Under the pieces are notes generated by a model. The model saw nothing but the letters and a program-made list of their open reading frames with translations, had not been told where the DNA came from and ran no database searches. A DNA stretch of 64,000 bases from Corylus avellana (taxonomy: Eukaryota > Streptophyta > Magnoliopsida > Fagales > Betulaceae): the NCBI RefSeq assembly GCF_901000735.1, contig NC_081548.1:9116711-9180710 (forward strand), written 5' to 3'. Numbering within the stretch: position 1 is the stretch's first letter; each line of letters opens with the position of its first letter. Shown in pieces: positions 54,107 through 64,000 of the stretch. A program made the position numbers and the translations under genes.

Positions 54107-56690
54107 AACCAAACCATTCACGCCTTCTACATATGGCATTCAATTGCTCCATTTGGTCTACATCATCAAGTATCACAAGTATTGCTTTATTACAAAGTCT
54201 TTCTTTAATCATATTGATTCCTCTATCAACACTACTTATCTTTATCTCGCTTGTCTTCAAGATGTCAGAAAGAAGTTGTTCTTGGAGATGAACCTGACCC
54301 CTAGGTTCCTTGGAAGTTTCCCTAACATTTGCAAGAAAACTTTTACCTTCAAATCCATGAAAAAATTGGTTATAAATGGCTTTAGCAATGGTTGTTTTGC
54401 CAATTCCGCCCATTCCCAAGATTCCTACTATGCGAATATCGTTACCTCCAACATTTAACCCAAAAGTTATGTCTTGAACATGAGAATCTACTCCAACTGG
54501 GTTGAGTGCTATAAACAAGTGTGTGTTGTTCAGCTCTCTTGAAATCTCTTCAACAATTTTCCTAATAAACTTTGCTTCATGCCTGGAAATTATTTTAAGA
54601 AGTTAGGTAGAGTCACATTATACAAGAGAGACTTGAAATATAAGTTTCATATACACGAATATGTAAAAACTTAGAACATAGTAGTTTTGGCCATTATCCT
54701 TAACTCATTAGCATTTACCATACTAATGGGTCAAAGTTTGAAGAAACTAAATTTTTATACCATAGAATTATGTTAACCCAAAATCCAATAGACTCAACCT
54801 CTCTCACACGGACAAAAAAAAATTACCCTTGCTTTTAATTCCATGACAAAGAATAGTGTTTTGTTCTTTTCAAACCTATAGTGCAGCTGGCAAAGTAAGA
54901 TTTTTTGTATCGTAGTTGCAAATGGTTTTCTTCATTTTCTCTAGTTATTTCCACTCTTTCTGTCTCAAAAACTAAAAGGTGGCCTATATGTATGCAAAGG
55001 TAGGTCAAAATAAACCAAGTCAACTAGGCTTTTTTTCCCACTTGATTTGATGGAATATCAAATCACATCAATAAATTTCCACCATGATTTGAATTCTATC
55101 AATGCCTCTAAAGGCAATAACAAACTACAACTATCATTCAAGTTGAAGTAATACTTGAGATGAGCACAAGAGTTGGCTTAGTCATAACACTATATTACCT
55201 TGTCAATAATTTTGGCCACAACTTTCTTAACTAACTCTTCTTCTTGTAGACTTATTTACTCTCTACAACCCTTTTGACATGCTCCCTTCAAACTTCAAAA
55301 CTCATCACTTTGAACCCCTGAACTTTCAATTTCTATCACTTTGGACCCCCTCCGTCAATTTTTGCCATTAAAACTCTAAAAAAGACAAAATTACCCTTCA
55401 ATTTTCTTTTTATGAAAAAAATGAAAAAAAAAATTTTGAAAAAAAAAAGGTTACATTGTGGCCCAACCGTGGGTCACCTTGTGATTTTTTTTAATAATTT
55501 TTTTTTAAAAAAAATAATTTGAAATTAAGGATGAATTTGACATTTTATACTCAAGGGTATAAACATCATTTTCTAACTTTTAACGTTTAAGATCTAACGG
55601 AGCGGTCCAAAATGATAGAAATTGAAAGTTCAAGGGTCCAAAATGAGAGGTTTTGAAGTTTGAGGGAGGCATGTCAAAAGGGGTGGTAGTTCAGGGGTTT
55701 AAAGTAAAGTTTTCCCTTCTTTTTTTTTTTTTATAAAATTATGCCTTAAAAAACCGGTTTAGCCTTTAAAAAAAGTAGGTTCACACCGCATGTCGTAATT
55801 CCAGACTACCTCTAAAGAGTGATTCGGCTTATATATATATATATATTGTTTTTAGCAATGAAATAAAAAATAAAAAAATTGATAGAATATAAAGTAAAAT
55901 AAAATAAAAACAAGAAAGTATGAGAAAAATGAGAAAGAGATAAACAAAGAGTTTTGAGGTGGTTCCACCTTAAAAACTTACTTCCATTGTTTATAATGTC
56001 CAATATATATGACTATACTTTGACTATGTTAGATTTTATTTTTTTTAATAAAACAAATGTTCATATTATAATATATGTATATATAGAAAACATATTGCAA
56101 TGTGATACTATAAATGTACTAAAATATAATAGGTGAACGACAAAACTATTGCTTATAGGAACTTACCCGTCTGCAGTTTTTCTTAGATCCCACCCTGACA
56201 AATTAGCAGCCTCACACAAAGCTCTTCTCCACTTGAGAACTTTGTCCATGTCCAACAAGTAATGCTCTTCATGTTTCGCGAATGCTTCTGCAAAACTACC
56301 TGTCTGGTTTCTCACATTAGAGGGCTCAACATCATAGAATATAGGTAGAACCAGTTGCTTCAAAGTTCTTCGGCACTCCATAATTTTCACAAGTTCCTCC
56401 ATGCACCACCTTGAAGCCGCATAGTTCATTGAGAAAACGATGATAGAGATTCTGGATCCTTGGATTGCCCGTATCAATTCGGATGCAAGGTATTGTCCTC
56501 TTTGGAGCTCATTGTCATCTTTAAAGATTTTGATTCCAGCATCTTTCAAAGCAAAGTAGAGGTGGTCGGTGAAGTTTTTGCCTGTGTCTTCGCCTCTGAA
56601 ACACAAGAAAACGTCATAGATCCAGTTGGAACAAGGGGATGAAGATGAAGAGAAGATGGCTTCAGGAGATCTCGTTGTTCTGATAGCCAT
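54107..56690 (-). CDS. TIR-NBS-LRR immune receptor, copy 2: TIR exon and partial NBS exon
   Basis: Exon 1 (56690-56167) encodes a complete TIR domain: MAIRTTRSPEAIFSSSSSPC, YDVFLCFRGEDTGKNF, ALKDAGIKIFKDD, SRISIIVFSMNYAASRWCME, LPIFYDVEPSNVRNQTGSFA. The WCMEEL motif retains the glutamate used by plant TIR NADases. Donor GTAAGT at 56166. Exon 2 (from 54582) reads VDSHVQDITFGLN, the P-loop GMGGIGKTT, and LVILDDVDQMEQLN, then hits the gap at 54107. No stop or frameshift is seen in what remains. Expected to be a cytosolic immune receptor producing NAD-derived signals. Incomplete in this assembly; the rest may be in the gap or correspond to the exons at 42493-46907. Confidence 0.85.
55250..55716. 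mobile_element. MULE-type MITE in TNL-2 intron (left end eroded)
   Basis: Right end GGGTTTAAAGTAAAGTTTTCCC; arms CCTTTTGACATGC..CTTCAAACTTC..GAACTTTCAATTTCTATCA match the complement at 55590-55700. It belongs to the subfamily of 43694-44140 (which has AAACTTCACTTTAAACCC). The left terminus is too diverged to find a target duplication. Confidence 0.65.
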
Positions 56691-56844
56691 GACTCAACTC
56701 CCAAAGACTTGATTTATCTTGATAATTTATTTGAAGTAAAATGAATAAAAGTGTTTGGAAGGATAAAAGGGTGGAAATCCAAGAGGAAAACAAAGAGAAA
56801 TAGTTAAAAGAAAGCTGAATGGACTTCGTCCTCCATCCCCTTAA

Positions 56845-56854
56845 CTATTTATAG
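56845..56854 (-). promoter_or_regulatory. TATA box of TNL copy 2
   Basis: Minus-strand CTATAAATAG about 155 bp upstream of the ATG at 56690; a normal plant core promoter position given a 5' leader of about 120 bp. Confidence 0.55.
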
Positions 56855-58998
56855 ATAGGCATCCCCTTAAATAGTTAAATATGGTGTGGGGATAACCACA
56901 GCTGTTATGATGTGATCATCCCCTAACGCATCACCATTATTGACCCAATCACAACACGGGAACGACTTTTTGTGTAGTTGTTCCCGTGTTCAAATTGGAA
57001 CAATAAATTACACTAATAATGGTTGATTTGGACTCAAAAACTTCAAAGAAAAAGAAGGAAGCTCTTTCAATTCACACCTAAAAGTCAATCTCACCATTCT
57101 CTTATCTAATGGCTAATATTGTTGCCTGTAATCTTAATTCACAAATGAAGCGTTGAAATTGGATTGCATTTTCTTTGCCATTTAGCACTTCCATCAATTC
57201 TTCCTCTACCACCATCACAATTCTAACTTGTGGATATATTACATTTTCTTCGCCATTTTGCACTTCCATAAATGCTTCTTCATCTTTCTCCATTGCAAGT
57301 GTAGTAACTAGTAATGAAATATAAATTGAGAGAAAAGTAGCGAAAGCAAGAGAAAAAAAAAATGAGACGAGAATTTGGGGTGGTTCGACTCAGAGGCATA
57401 CTCTTAAGGGTTACGTTGTGCATTTGTGCTCTTGTTGCTTGATGTGTTTAGAGTACAAATGGCCTACATTTATAGGAAATTTGTGTTTAAAGCAAGGACT
57501 CTCTTTTGTTTGATATAAAAATGTTAAAAATAGATATAAGAAATACTTGAGAATTGGGTTGATAAGTTTTATTATTAGTATTTTTTTTTTTTTTTAACAC
57601 TTTGTCATTTAAAGGAATAATTTATTTAATTTTCGTCTAACTTTAACAAACTGACACCAAATTTTATAATAAGATTCGAGTTATAATGATGTAAAGTTTA
57701 ACCACAATCTTAAATATTCTTACGTGGATTTTCAATATTTATATATCAAAACAAACGAGAATCCTTACAAGGATGGCCAAAGAGTATTGGTGGAGCGTAA
57801 TGCTACATATTATATTTCATTTCATATGTATTTTATTGGGCTAATGTACGTAGCAGTGCCCATCAACCTTATCAAGTCAGTGAAATGAGACTCTAGTATG
57901 TATGATTGATATTCGAATGATTCTAAAAAATGAATGCTGGCATCACAGAAAGGCCTGACCAAGAACCAAGTGATTCCTCTATCTCCCACATTTTCTCTGC
58001 AACCAAACATAAAGACATCATGCGTGTCTCTCTTTTGTGAGTTGGCCTGATTGTGATGTTTAATGTGGTCATTTTCATGGTTCAAATTGGTTGTGGAAGG
58101 ATAACCAAAATTAGAGGTAGAAATTAGTGCAAACTTTTGTATCAGGAGCCAAGATTGACTTCAAATAGCCAAGACATAGTGGAGCCAGGATGTCCATTCA
58201 AGGGGGCAAATTTTCTTTGATGAATACAGAATAAAGTTGAATAAAAATAATTAAAAGTATTAAAAAAATATAAAAATTTAATTGGAGCTCAATAGAATCT
58301 TTATTTTTCTCCATAATCTCAGATAGCTACAATTATATATTTTATACCATTAAAAAATGCAACAAAAACTATATATATATATATATATATATATAAACAA
58401 TTATCAAGAATAGCAATATAAATATTAAAAAAATTAATTTAAAAGAACAATCTAAATTTAAATATAACAAATTAATTACATACCTCAATTTTTATAAGAA
58501 AAAGTTGAATGGACCCGGCTGAAGACTTGAATGCTTGAAGTTTGAGAGTTGAAGGGAACAAATTTACTGGAACTCTTGAAGCAGAAGATGCGAATTGTTG
58601 AATGGAGAAAGGAATACTAGAGAAATTTGAAGTCTTTAAGAAGAAAATGTCATAGCAAATTTTTGTAAGATGTATATCTGATTTTGCAAATATCACACAC
58701 ATAATAGAAAACAAACTCAAAGCAAGAGGACAGGGAGATTTGACAATTGCTTTTTGGATTTGATTGGCCCATAGCTCTAAAATTGGTGTCTCACGTGAGG
58801 TGAATGTGTGTCTTTAACTAGTTCGAATCTCTTTCTTTCTCTTGTGTGAAAAGTTTGATTTTTTTATATGATTTTTGTGCTTGTGCTAGTGCCTTGTCTT
58901 GTCGGTCTTCTCTTTAAATTTACACAGTAAAGTCAGAACGTCTTCTAGATGTCAAGAAAATAGTGGGAACAAGTGAATAGCTAGTCAGTCACCATGAA
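56855..58998. other. Upstream of TNL-2; intergenic with small unassigned frames
   Basis: No recognised gene. A 63-codon minus-strand frame at 57293-57102 has an internal repeat (FMEVQNGEENVI and LMEVLNGKENAI) but no family match. 58085-57822 (87 codons) and 58720-58472 (82 codons) are open but unrecognised. A block near 57300-57400 (GAGAGAAAAGTAGCGAAAGC, AATTTGGGGTGGTTCGAC) recurs at 59760-59825 and 63115-63185. A (TA)n tract is at 58371-58394. Confidence 0.4.
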
Positions 58999-61320
58999 AC
59001 TTTATTTAGTGAAACGATGCGTCTTAAAAGAAAACAGAAAATTAACTATATTTCTTCAATATTTCGTTCTTCTGAAAGTTTCAACTTCTTGCAGCAACAA
59101 ATAAAAAAATCAAAGTCAACTCAAGTCCCAAGGTACAGGCATTCCTAAAAACATTTGCCCTCCAGAGTTGATGAGGGTGAGGCATAACCATGGGCCGACG
59201 GCATAGGAAAAATTCTACCAAAGGTAAGGAGAATTATTAGGGGCTAGGGGGGTGGGGCATCCATCCCTGGCCCCAAGACCAAGTGCAATTTTGTTCAGAC
59301 CTTGGAGAAGCACTTTCAACTCCTTCATTACATTTTTTTAAAGCACAAATAAACTCCAATCCACTCACACATGAAGTTAAGGGCGTAACTAAAACTTTTA
59401 ATTTGTCTCAGACAAAATTATATATATATATATAACAAAAATTAAATTTTAAAGGTTTATTATATATATAAAAAAAATAAAAATAAATAAATAAATAAAT
59501 AAATTAAATAATTTAAATAATTTTTTTGGGAACCACCTACCCCAAGCCATAAGATGGTTCCACCCCTCCCTAAAGCCTCTCTTTGAAAATACCAAATTCT
59601 TTTCTTTTCTTTTTATTTTTTTATTTTAATTTTTAACATTCTATCCAATACGGGACTGGCGTCAACCAAAGACTTGGGAGTGAATTCATGCATTTCCATC
59701 GGTTCTTTTCCGCCATCATCGATCAAAGTGTAGAAAATTGTAATGAATGAAATACAAATGGAGAGAAAAGTAGAGAAACCAAGAGAGAAAAATGAGGTAA
59801 TTAAGAGAATTTAGGGTGGTTTGACTATGACCAGCGCCACCCCTGGTCATAGTAATGTTTTTTGGTATGATTGAGACTCTTCTTTTTTCTAGCAAAATTT
59901 TTTTGTGTATTTATGATTTCATTCGTTCCAGTAATGTTTTTTGGTCCATCATTTTTAATGACCCAAAATACATGGAACTTCGGTAAACCTCGAAGCAACT
60001 TGACAAATTAGATGGCAAAAAATTCAACCAGGAAAATAATTATGAATTTGAAAGGGGGAGAACTCTAATTGGTTAATCGGACTGCATGTCCGGGTTAATG
60101 TGAATGGGAAAGAAGAAAAGAAGGATACTGTTGAAGGTGAAAGCTTGAAAATGGATTGGAATTTTTAAAAAAAAAAAAAAAAATTGCACCACCCCTGGCC
60201 ACCCCCAAACCCTGGCTGCAAGCCACCCCCAGGGGGTTTGGACTTCAAATTTTTTTTAAAATTTTGTTTATAATTTTTAGATTTAAATTTTAAAATTCAA
60301 TTAATATTTTAATGATGTGTCTAATGGCTCTTAAAATAATTTGACGGTAAAGAGTTTATTGGCATTTCGATTGACCCAGGGAGTGAATTGTCGGAAAAAA
60401 AACTTAATGAGTTGTTAATTTTGACGGGTTGACTCAAGGATTTATGATGTATTTACCCTTATATTTATGTTGATTGTCAACAAGCACTGTCGATCTACTT
60501 TGTGAAATCTTGTTTTGTGAGCTTAAATAGGGTTTTCAGATTCGTTTGAGGGATCTAAAAGTACTTTTGACACTCAAAAAGTTCGTTTGAAAAAAAAAAA
60601 TACTCGTTTGGTAAAAAAAATTGAAAGCGCTTTTAATGATCCAAAAAGATTAAAAATTGCTAAAACACACTTTGGCAAGCTTAAAAATGAATCTTTTGCC
60701 AAAAAACCATTTTTGACTTAAAGGCTCTATTTCTCAAACATAACCACAAACATGTTATATGTCTAAAATTAAATCTAGGGAAAATTACAGTTTACCCCCC
60801 CAAAGTTGACAGCGTTTTTCAATTCGAACATCAAAGTTTCAATTTTTACAATCCACCCCCACAAAGTTTCAATTTCTTTTCAATTCGACCAATATTATCC
60901 CAAAATTCTCATATTACCCTTGATTTTTATTTTTACTATTTTATTTTTTATGATAAAAAAAAATAAAAAATAAAAAAAAATAATAATAAAATTGGGAGTG
61001 CAAAAATGGTTATATGGGCAAAGGGGTGGCTACGGCCACCCTGAATTTTTGTTTTTTTTTTTTTATATAAAAAAAAATAAAAATTATGAGCAATATGGGA
61101 AGTTTTGGATACAATTGGTCAAATTACAAAAATTTGGAACTTTGGGGGGTGGATTGTAAAAATTGAAACTTTGGTGTTCGAATTGAAAAATGCTATCAAC
61201 TTTGGGGGGTAAACTGTAATTTTCCCTTAAATCTATTACTCCATAAGTGTGAGGGATTAGTTATATGCATTATATTGTGACTTTCTATGGAAGGATTTGC
61301 GGTTTGTGCAGTGTAAAGTA
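58999..61320. repeat. Intergenic segmental duplication, copy 1
   Basis: Matches 62397-63730 in order: GTGAAACGATGCGT, TCAACTCAAGTCCCAA, TTTGCCCTCCAGAGTTG, GGGACTGGCGTC, CATTTCCATC, CCACAAACATGTT, CTATTACTCCATAAGTGTG. Copy 1 has extra DNA, including a MITE at 60778 and AT-rich sequence at 59830-60430. No gene. Confidence 0.75.
60778..61226. mobile_element. MULE-type MITE with 9-bp TSD and empty-site paralog (449 bp)
   Basis: Ends GGGAAAATTACAGTTTACCC and the complement of GGGTAAACTGTAATTTTCCC. TTAAATCTA is duplicated at 60769-60777 and 61227-61235. The duplicate region at 63628-63645 reads AAAATTAAATCTATTACTCC without the insert. The centre contains GGGTGGCTACGGCCACCC. Confidence 0.92.
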
Positions 61321-61490
61321 AAAGTTTTAATTGTGCAGATTAAACTATATGGAAGGATTGTGACTTTCATATTTTTTAAAGTATGGTTTTAATTCTGCAG
61401 ATTAAACCATGGCCCTATTTTTTATATTGTGACTTTCTATGGAAGGATTTGCGGTTTGTGCAGATTGTGCAGATTAAACTAAAATTAAAA
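61270..61490. repeat. Short tandem-like repeats
   Basis: GTGACTTTCTATGGAAGGAT and TTGCGGTTTGTGCAG recur at about 61278-61310 and 61429-61465, with ATGGAAGGATTGTGACTTTC between them at about 61350-61370, interspersed with GCAGATTAAAC units. Looks like local duplication. Confidence 0.55.
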
Positions 61491-61599
61491 CTTTACTTTA
61501 TTTTTTTTTAATTTTTTTTTTTTACTTATATTTTTTTTTGTCCTTTTTTTGGGGGGACCATGGCCTACCTCGGTCCCCCCCTCCCTCTGTCTCTAATTA

Positions 61600-61797
61600 T
61601 AACATTGCCGCTTTGATCACGTAGACGACTTTGAATGTTATAAAAAGTTTTGTCTGCTCTCAGCGAACCTTCTATGTTGACGAGAAAGAACATTCTCGTA
61701 TGAATTTTATTGAAGTATAACATTGCCGCTTTGATCACGTAGACGACTTTGAATGTTATAAAAAGTTTTGCCTGCTCTCAGCGAACCTTCAAGTACG
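61600..61797. repeat. Tandem duplication, period about 118 bp
   Basis: An 80-bp block starting ATAACATTGCCGCTTTGATC and continuing CACGTAGACGACTTTGAATG, then TCTCAGCGAACCTTC, occurs at about 61601-61674 and 61718-61792 with one or two differences. No coding assignment. Confidence 0.75.
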
Positions 61798-62396
61798 AAT
61801 TTTATTTAAGTATAAGTTAGGGACGGAGCCTGGAAATTTTATGAAAGGGGGCCAGTCAAATTTTTTTTTCGGTTCTTTAGAATTTTTTTATTAAAAAAAA
61901 TTATTTTGGTTGTTTTTTATGAACTAAAGACTACCGTAAGGGCCAAAAATAAAAAAAACTTAATGGGTATAGGCCAAAAAAATTAAGAATATGGTCAAAA
62001 GTTTTTATTAGATATGGCCAAAAAATTTAAAAATAGGGCCAATTTTTTCTTTGGAGGAGGCCAAATGACTAAAATTAAAACTTTACTTTATTATTTTTTT
62101 ATTTTATTTTTACTTATAATTTTTTTTTCCTTCTCTTTGGGGGGATCACTACTACTTAGTTCGGTCCCCCCCTCCCTCTGTCTCTGTGTATATATATATA
62201 TCAAACAAAGATTTAGAATGCTACAAGAACCATTTTAAATAAGAGAAATGATATAAATATACAACTTTAGCTCAACTTTTCTTTTCTGTGGTCTTTTTTT
62301 AAAAAAATAAATAAATAAAAAATTCCTTAAGTAATAACATCCTATGAGGTCCCTTTTTTTTCTTTTTTCTTTTTTTCAAAAAATGGTCTTTTTCTT

Positions 62397-63730
62397 CAGT
62401 TTAGTGAAACGATGCGTTTTAAAAGAAAATAGAAAATTAACTGTACATCTTCAACCTTTCATTCTTCTGAAAGTTTCAATTTCTTACAGCGACAAATAAA
62501 AAAATCAAAGTCAACTCAAGTCCCAAAGTACAGGTATTCCTAAAAACATTTGCCCTCCAGAGTTGCTGAGGAGGGGCATAACTATGGCATAAGAAAAATT
62601 CTACTGTAAGTAAGGAGAATTTTTAGGAGTTGAGGGGGGGCCAAATGACCCCCTTGCCCTCCAAGACCAAGTGCAATTTTGTTGAGACCTTGGTGAAGCA
62701 CTTTCAACTCCTTCATTGCATTTTTTTGAAAGCACAAATAAACTCCAATCCACTCCCATATGAAGTCAAGGGCGGAACTAAAACTTTTAATTTGAGAGAC
62801 AAAATTAAAAAATATATATGTATATGTTGGGGGGGACAAAAATTAAATTTTAATGGTTTATTATATCAAAATATATATATTTTTGGGAACCACCTACCCA
62901 AGCCATAAGATGGTTGCACCCCTCCCTAAAGTCTCTATATGAAAATACCAAATTCTTTTCTTTCCTTTTTATTTTTTTATTTTAATTTTTAACATTCTAT
63001 TCAATATGGGACTGGCGTCGACCAAAGACTTGGGAGTGAATTCATGCATTTCCATCTGTGCTTTTTCCGCCATCATCGATCAAAGTGTAGAAAATTGTAA
63101 TGAAAGAAATATAAATGGAGAGAAAAGTAGCCAAAGCAAGAGAGAAAAATGAGATAATTAAGAGAATTTAGGGTGGTTTGACAATGACCATTGACGCATT
63201 CCTCTATCATTGAAATTGTCGTGAAGGCTACACCATGCTCTTGTGTTTACAATGAAAATAATATTTATTTATTAATAGTATAAATAATAATAATAATAAT
63301 AATAAAGTGGCACAAAAAAAAAATTATATTTATCTTGATTGTCCACAAGCACTGTTGAACTACTTTGTGAAATTTTGTTTTGTGAGCTTAAAACAGGGTT
63401 TTCATATTCGGGTCTAAGAATGCATTTGACACTCAATAATTTTGTTTGAAAAAAAAAATACCCGTTTGGTAAACAAAATTGAAAGCGCTTTTAAGGGTCC
63501 AAAAAGCTTAAAAATGGCTAAAACCGACAAAAGCTTAAAAATAATTTTTTTTTTTTTAAAAAAAAAAAAACGTTTTTTGACTTAAAAACTCTATTTCTCA
63601 AACACAACCACAAACATGTTGTAAGTCTAAAATTAAATCTATTACTCCATAAGTGTGTGGTATTAGTTATATGCATCATATTGTGACTTTCTATGGAAGC
63701 ATTTGCAGTTTGTGCAATTGAAGCCCTGTG
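62397..63730. repeat. Intergenic segmental duplication, copy 2
   Basis: Second copy of 58999-61320, shorter, and lacking the MITE. Includes an A/T-rich core and AAT microsatellite (63285-63304). No gene seen here or in the last 270 bases. Confidence 0.75.
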
Positions 63731-64000
63731 TAGTAGGATAAATCTGGAAAAATATGTTCGCTATCTTCTGCCCACCACATATAGACACATACATAATTAT
63801 ATATATATATAACAACCACTTTAAATAAGAGAAATGATAGAGACACAATTTTAGCTCAACTTTTCTCTTATGTGGTCATTTTTAAAAAAAAATTAAATAA
63901 ATAAAAAATTCCTGAAGTAATAACATTCTATATGGTCCCTTTTTATTTTATTTTTTCTTTAAAAAAAATGATATTTTTCTTCAGAATAATGACCATGTTT

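Noticed and set aside
53833..54291. 152-codon plus-strand frame across the gap
   Set aside because: Includes 34 undefined residues from N and is antisense to the TNL NBS exon.

Overview
This window is nuclear DNA of a flowering plant, almost certainly a dicot and plausibly a woody one. The evidence is spliced TIR-NBS-LRR (TNL) genes, a cysteine-rich receptor-like kinase (CRK) cluster, a phytocyanin cluster, and Ty3/gypsy (Athila-like) and Ty1/copia retroelements with plant tRNA primer sites. I cannot name the species. Four runs of N (31169-31268, 37230-37390, 47525-47573, 54007-54106) mark a draft assembly. Three of them lie at the edges of duplicated sequence, so some duplications may be assembly artefacts.

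Layout. 1-5640: two decayed CRK kinase copies on the minus strand, with small TIR elements and a piece of non-LTR RNase H. 5640-26564: a stack of nested retroelements. A copia gag remnant (6217 to about 25690) is interrupted by a 363-bp insert and by an 18.3-kb gypsy-type element (7052-25309, TSD GGTCC). That element is itself interrupted by a nearly intact 10,163-bp Athila-like element (11810-21972, TSD TTCGC) carrying one 1843-codon gag-pol frame on the minus strand. The outer element has a gag and a second ORF but no recognisable pol, and shares primer site, LTR ends, polypurine tract and 3' noncoding sequence with the inner one. It looks like a non-autonomous relative.

25407-41120: a roughly 5.8-kb unit (copia tail, Mutator-like element, MITE, phytocyanin pseudogene, start of a Harbinger-like element) is present twice in tandem around a gap. 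A third phytocyanin copy follows in the opposite orientation. All three phytocyanin copies carry frameshifts or stops. In copies 1 and 2 a solo LTR sits in the intron and a Harbinger-like element carrying a strand-symmetric minisatellite is inserted in the TATA box.

41120-56860: TNL locus on the minus strand. One copy has NBS, LRR and C-terminal exons but no TIR exon (42493-46907). The other has a TIR exon and a partial NBS exon that ends in a gap (54107-56690). Between them lie long inverted repeat arms (48122-48902 and 52486-53266) enclosing a fragment of a mitochondrial-type HSP70 gene. Several Mutator-like MITEs with 9-bp target duplications sit in the TNL introns.

56860-64000: no confident gene. 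It holds duplicated intergenic sequence (58999 to about 61320 and 62397 to about 63730) in which one copy carries a MITE and the other is the matching empty site.

Only the Athila-like gag-pol frame and the TIR exon look undamaged. Most other genic material is fragmentary, so the window reads as a transposon-rich, duplicating disease-resistance and receptor-kinase neighbourhood.
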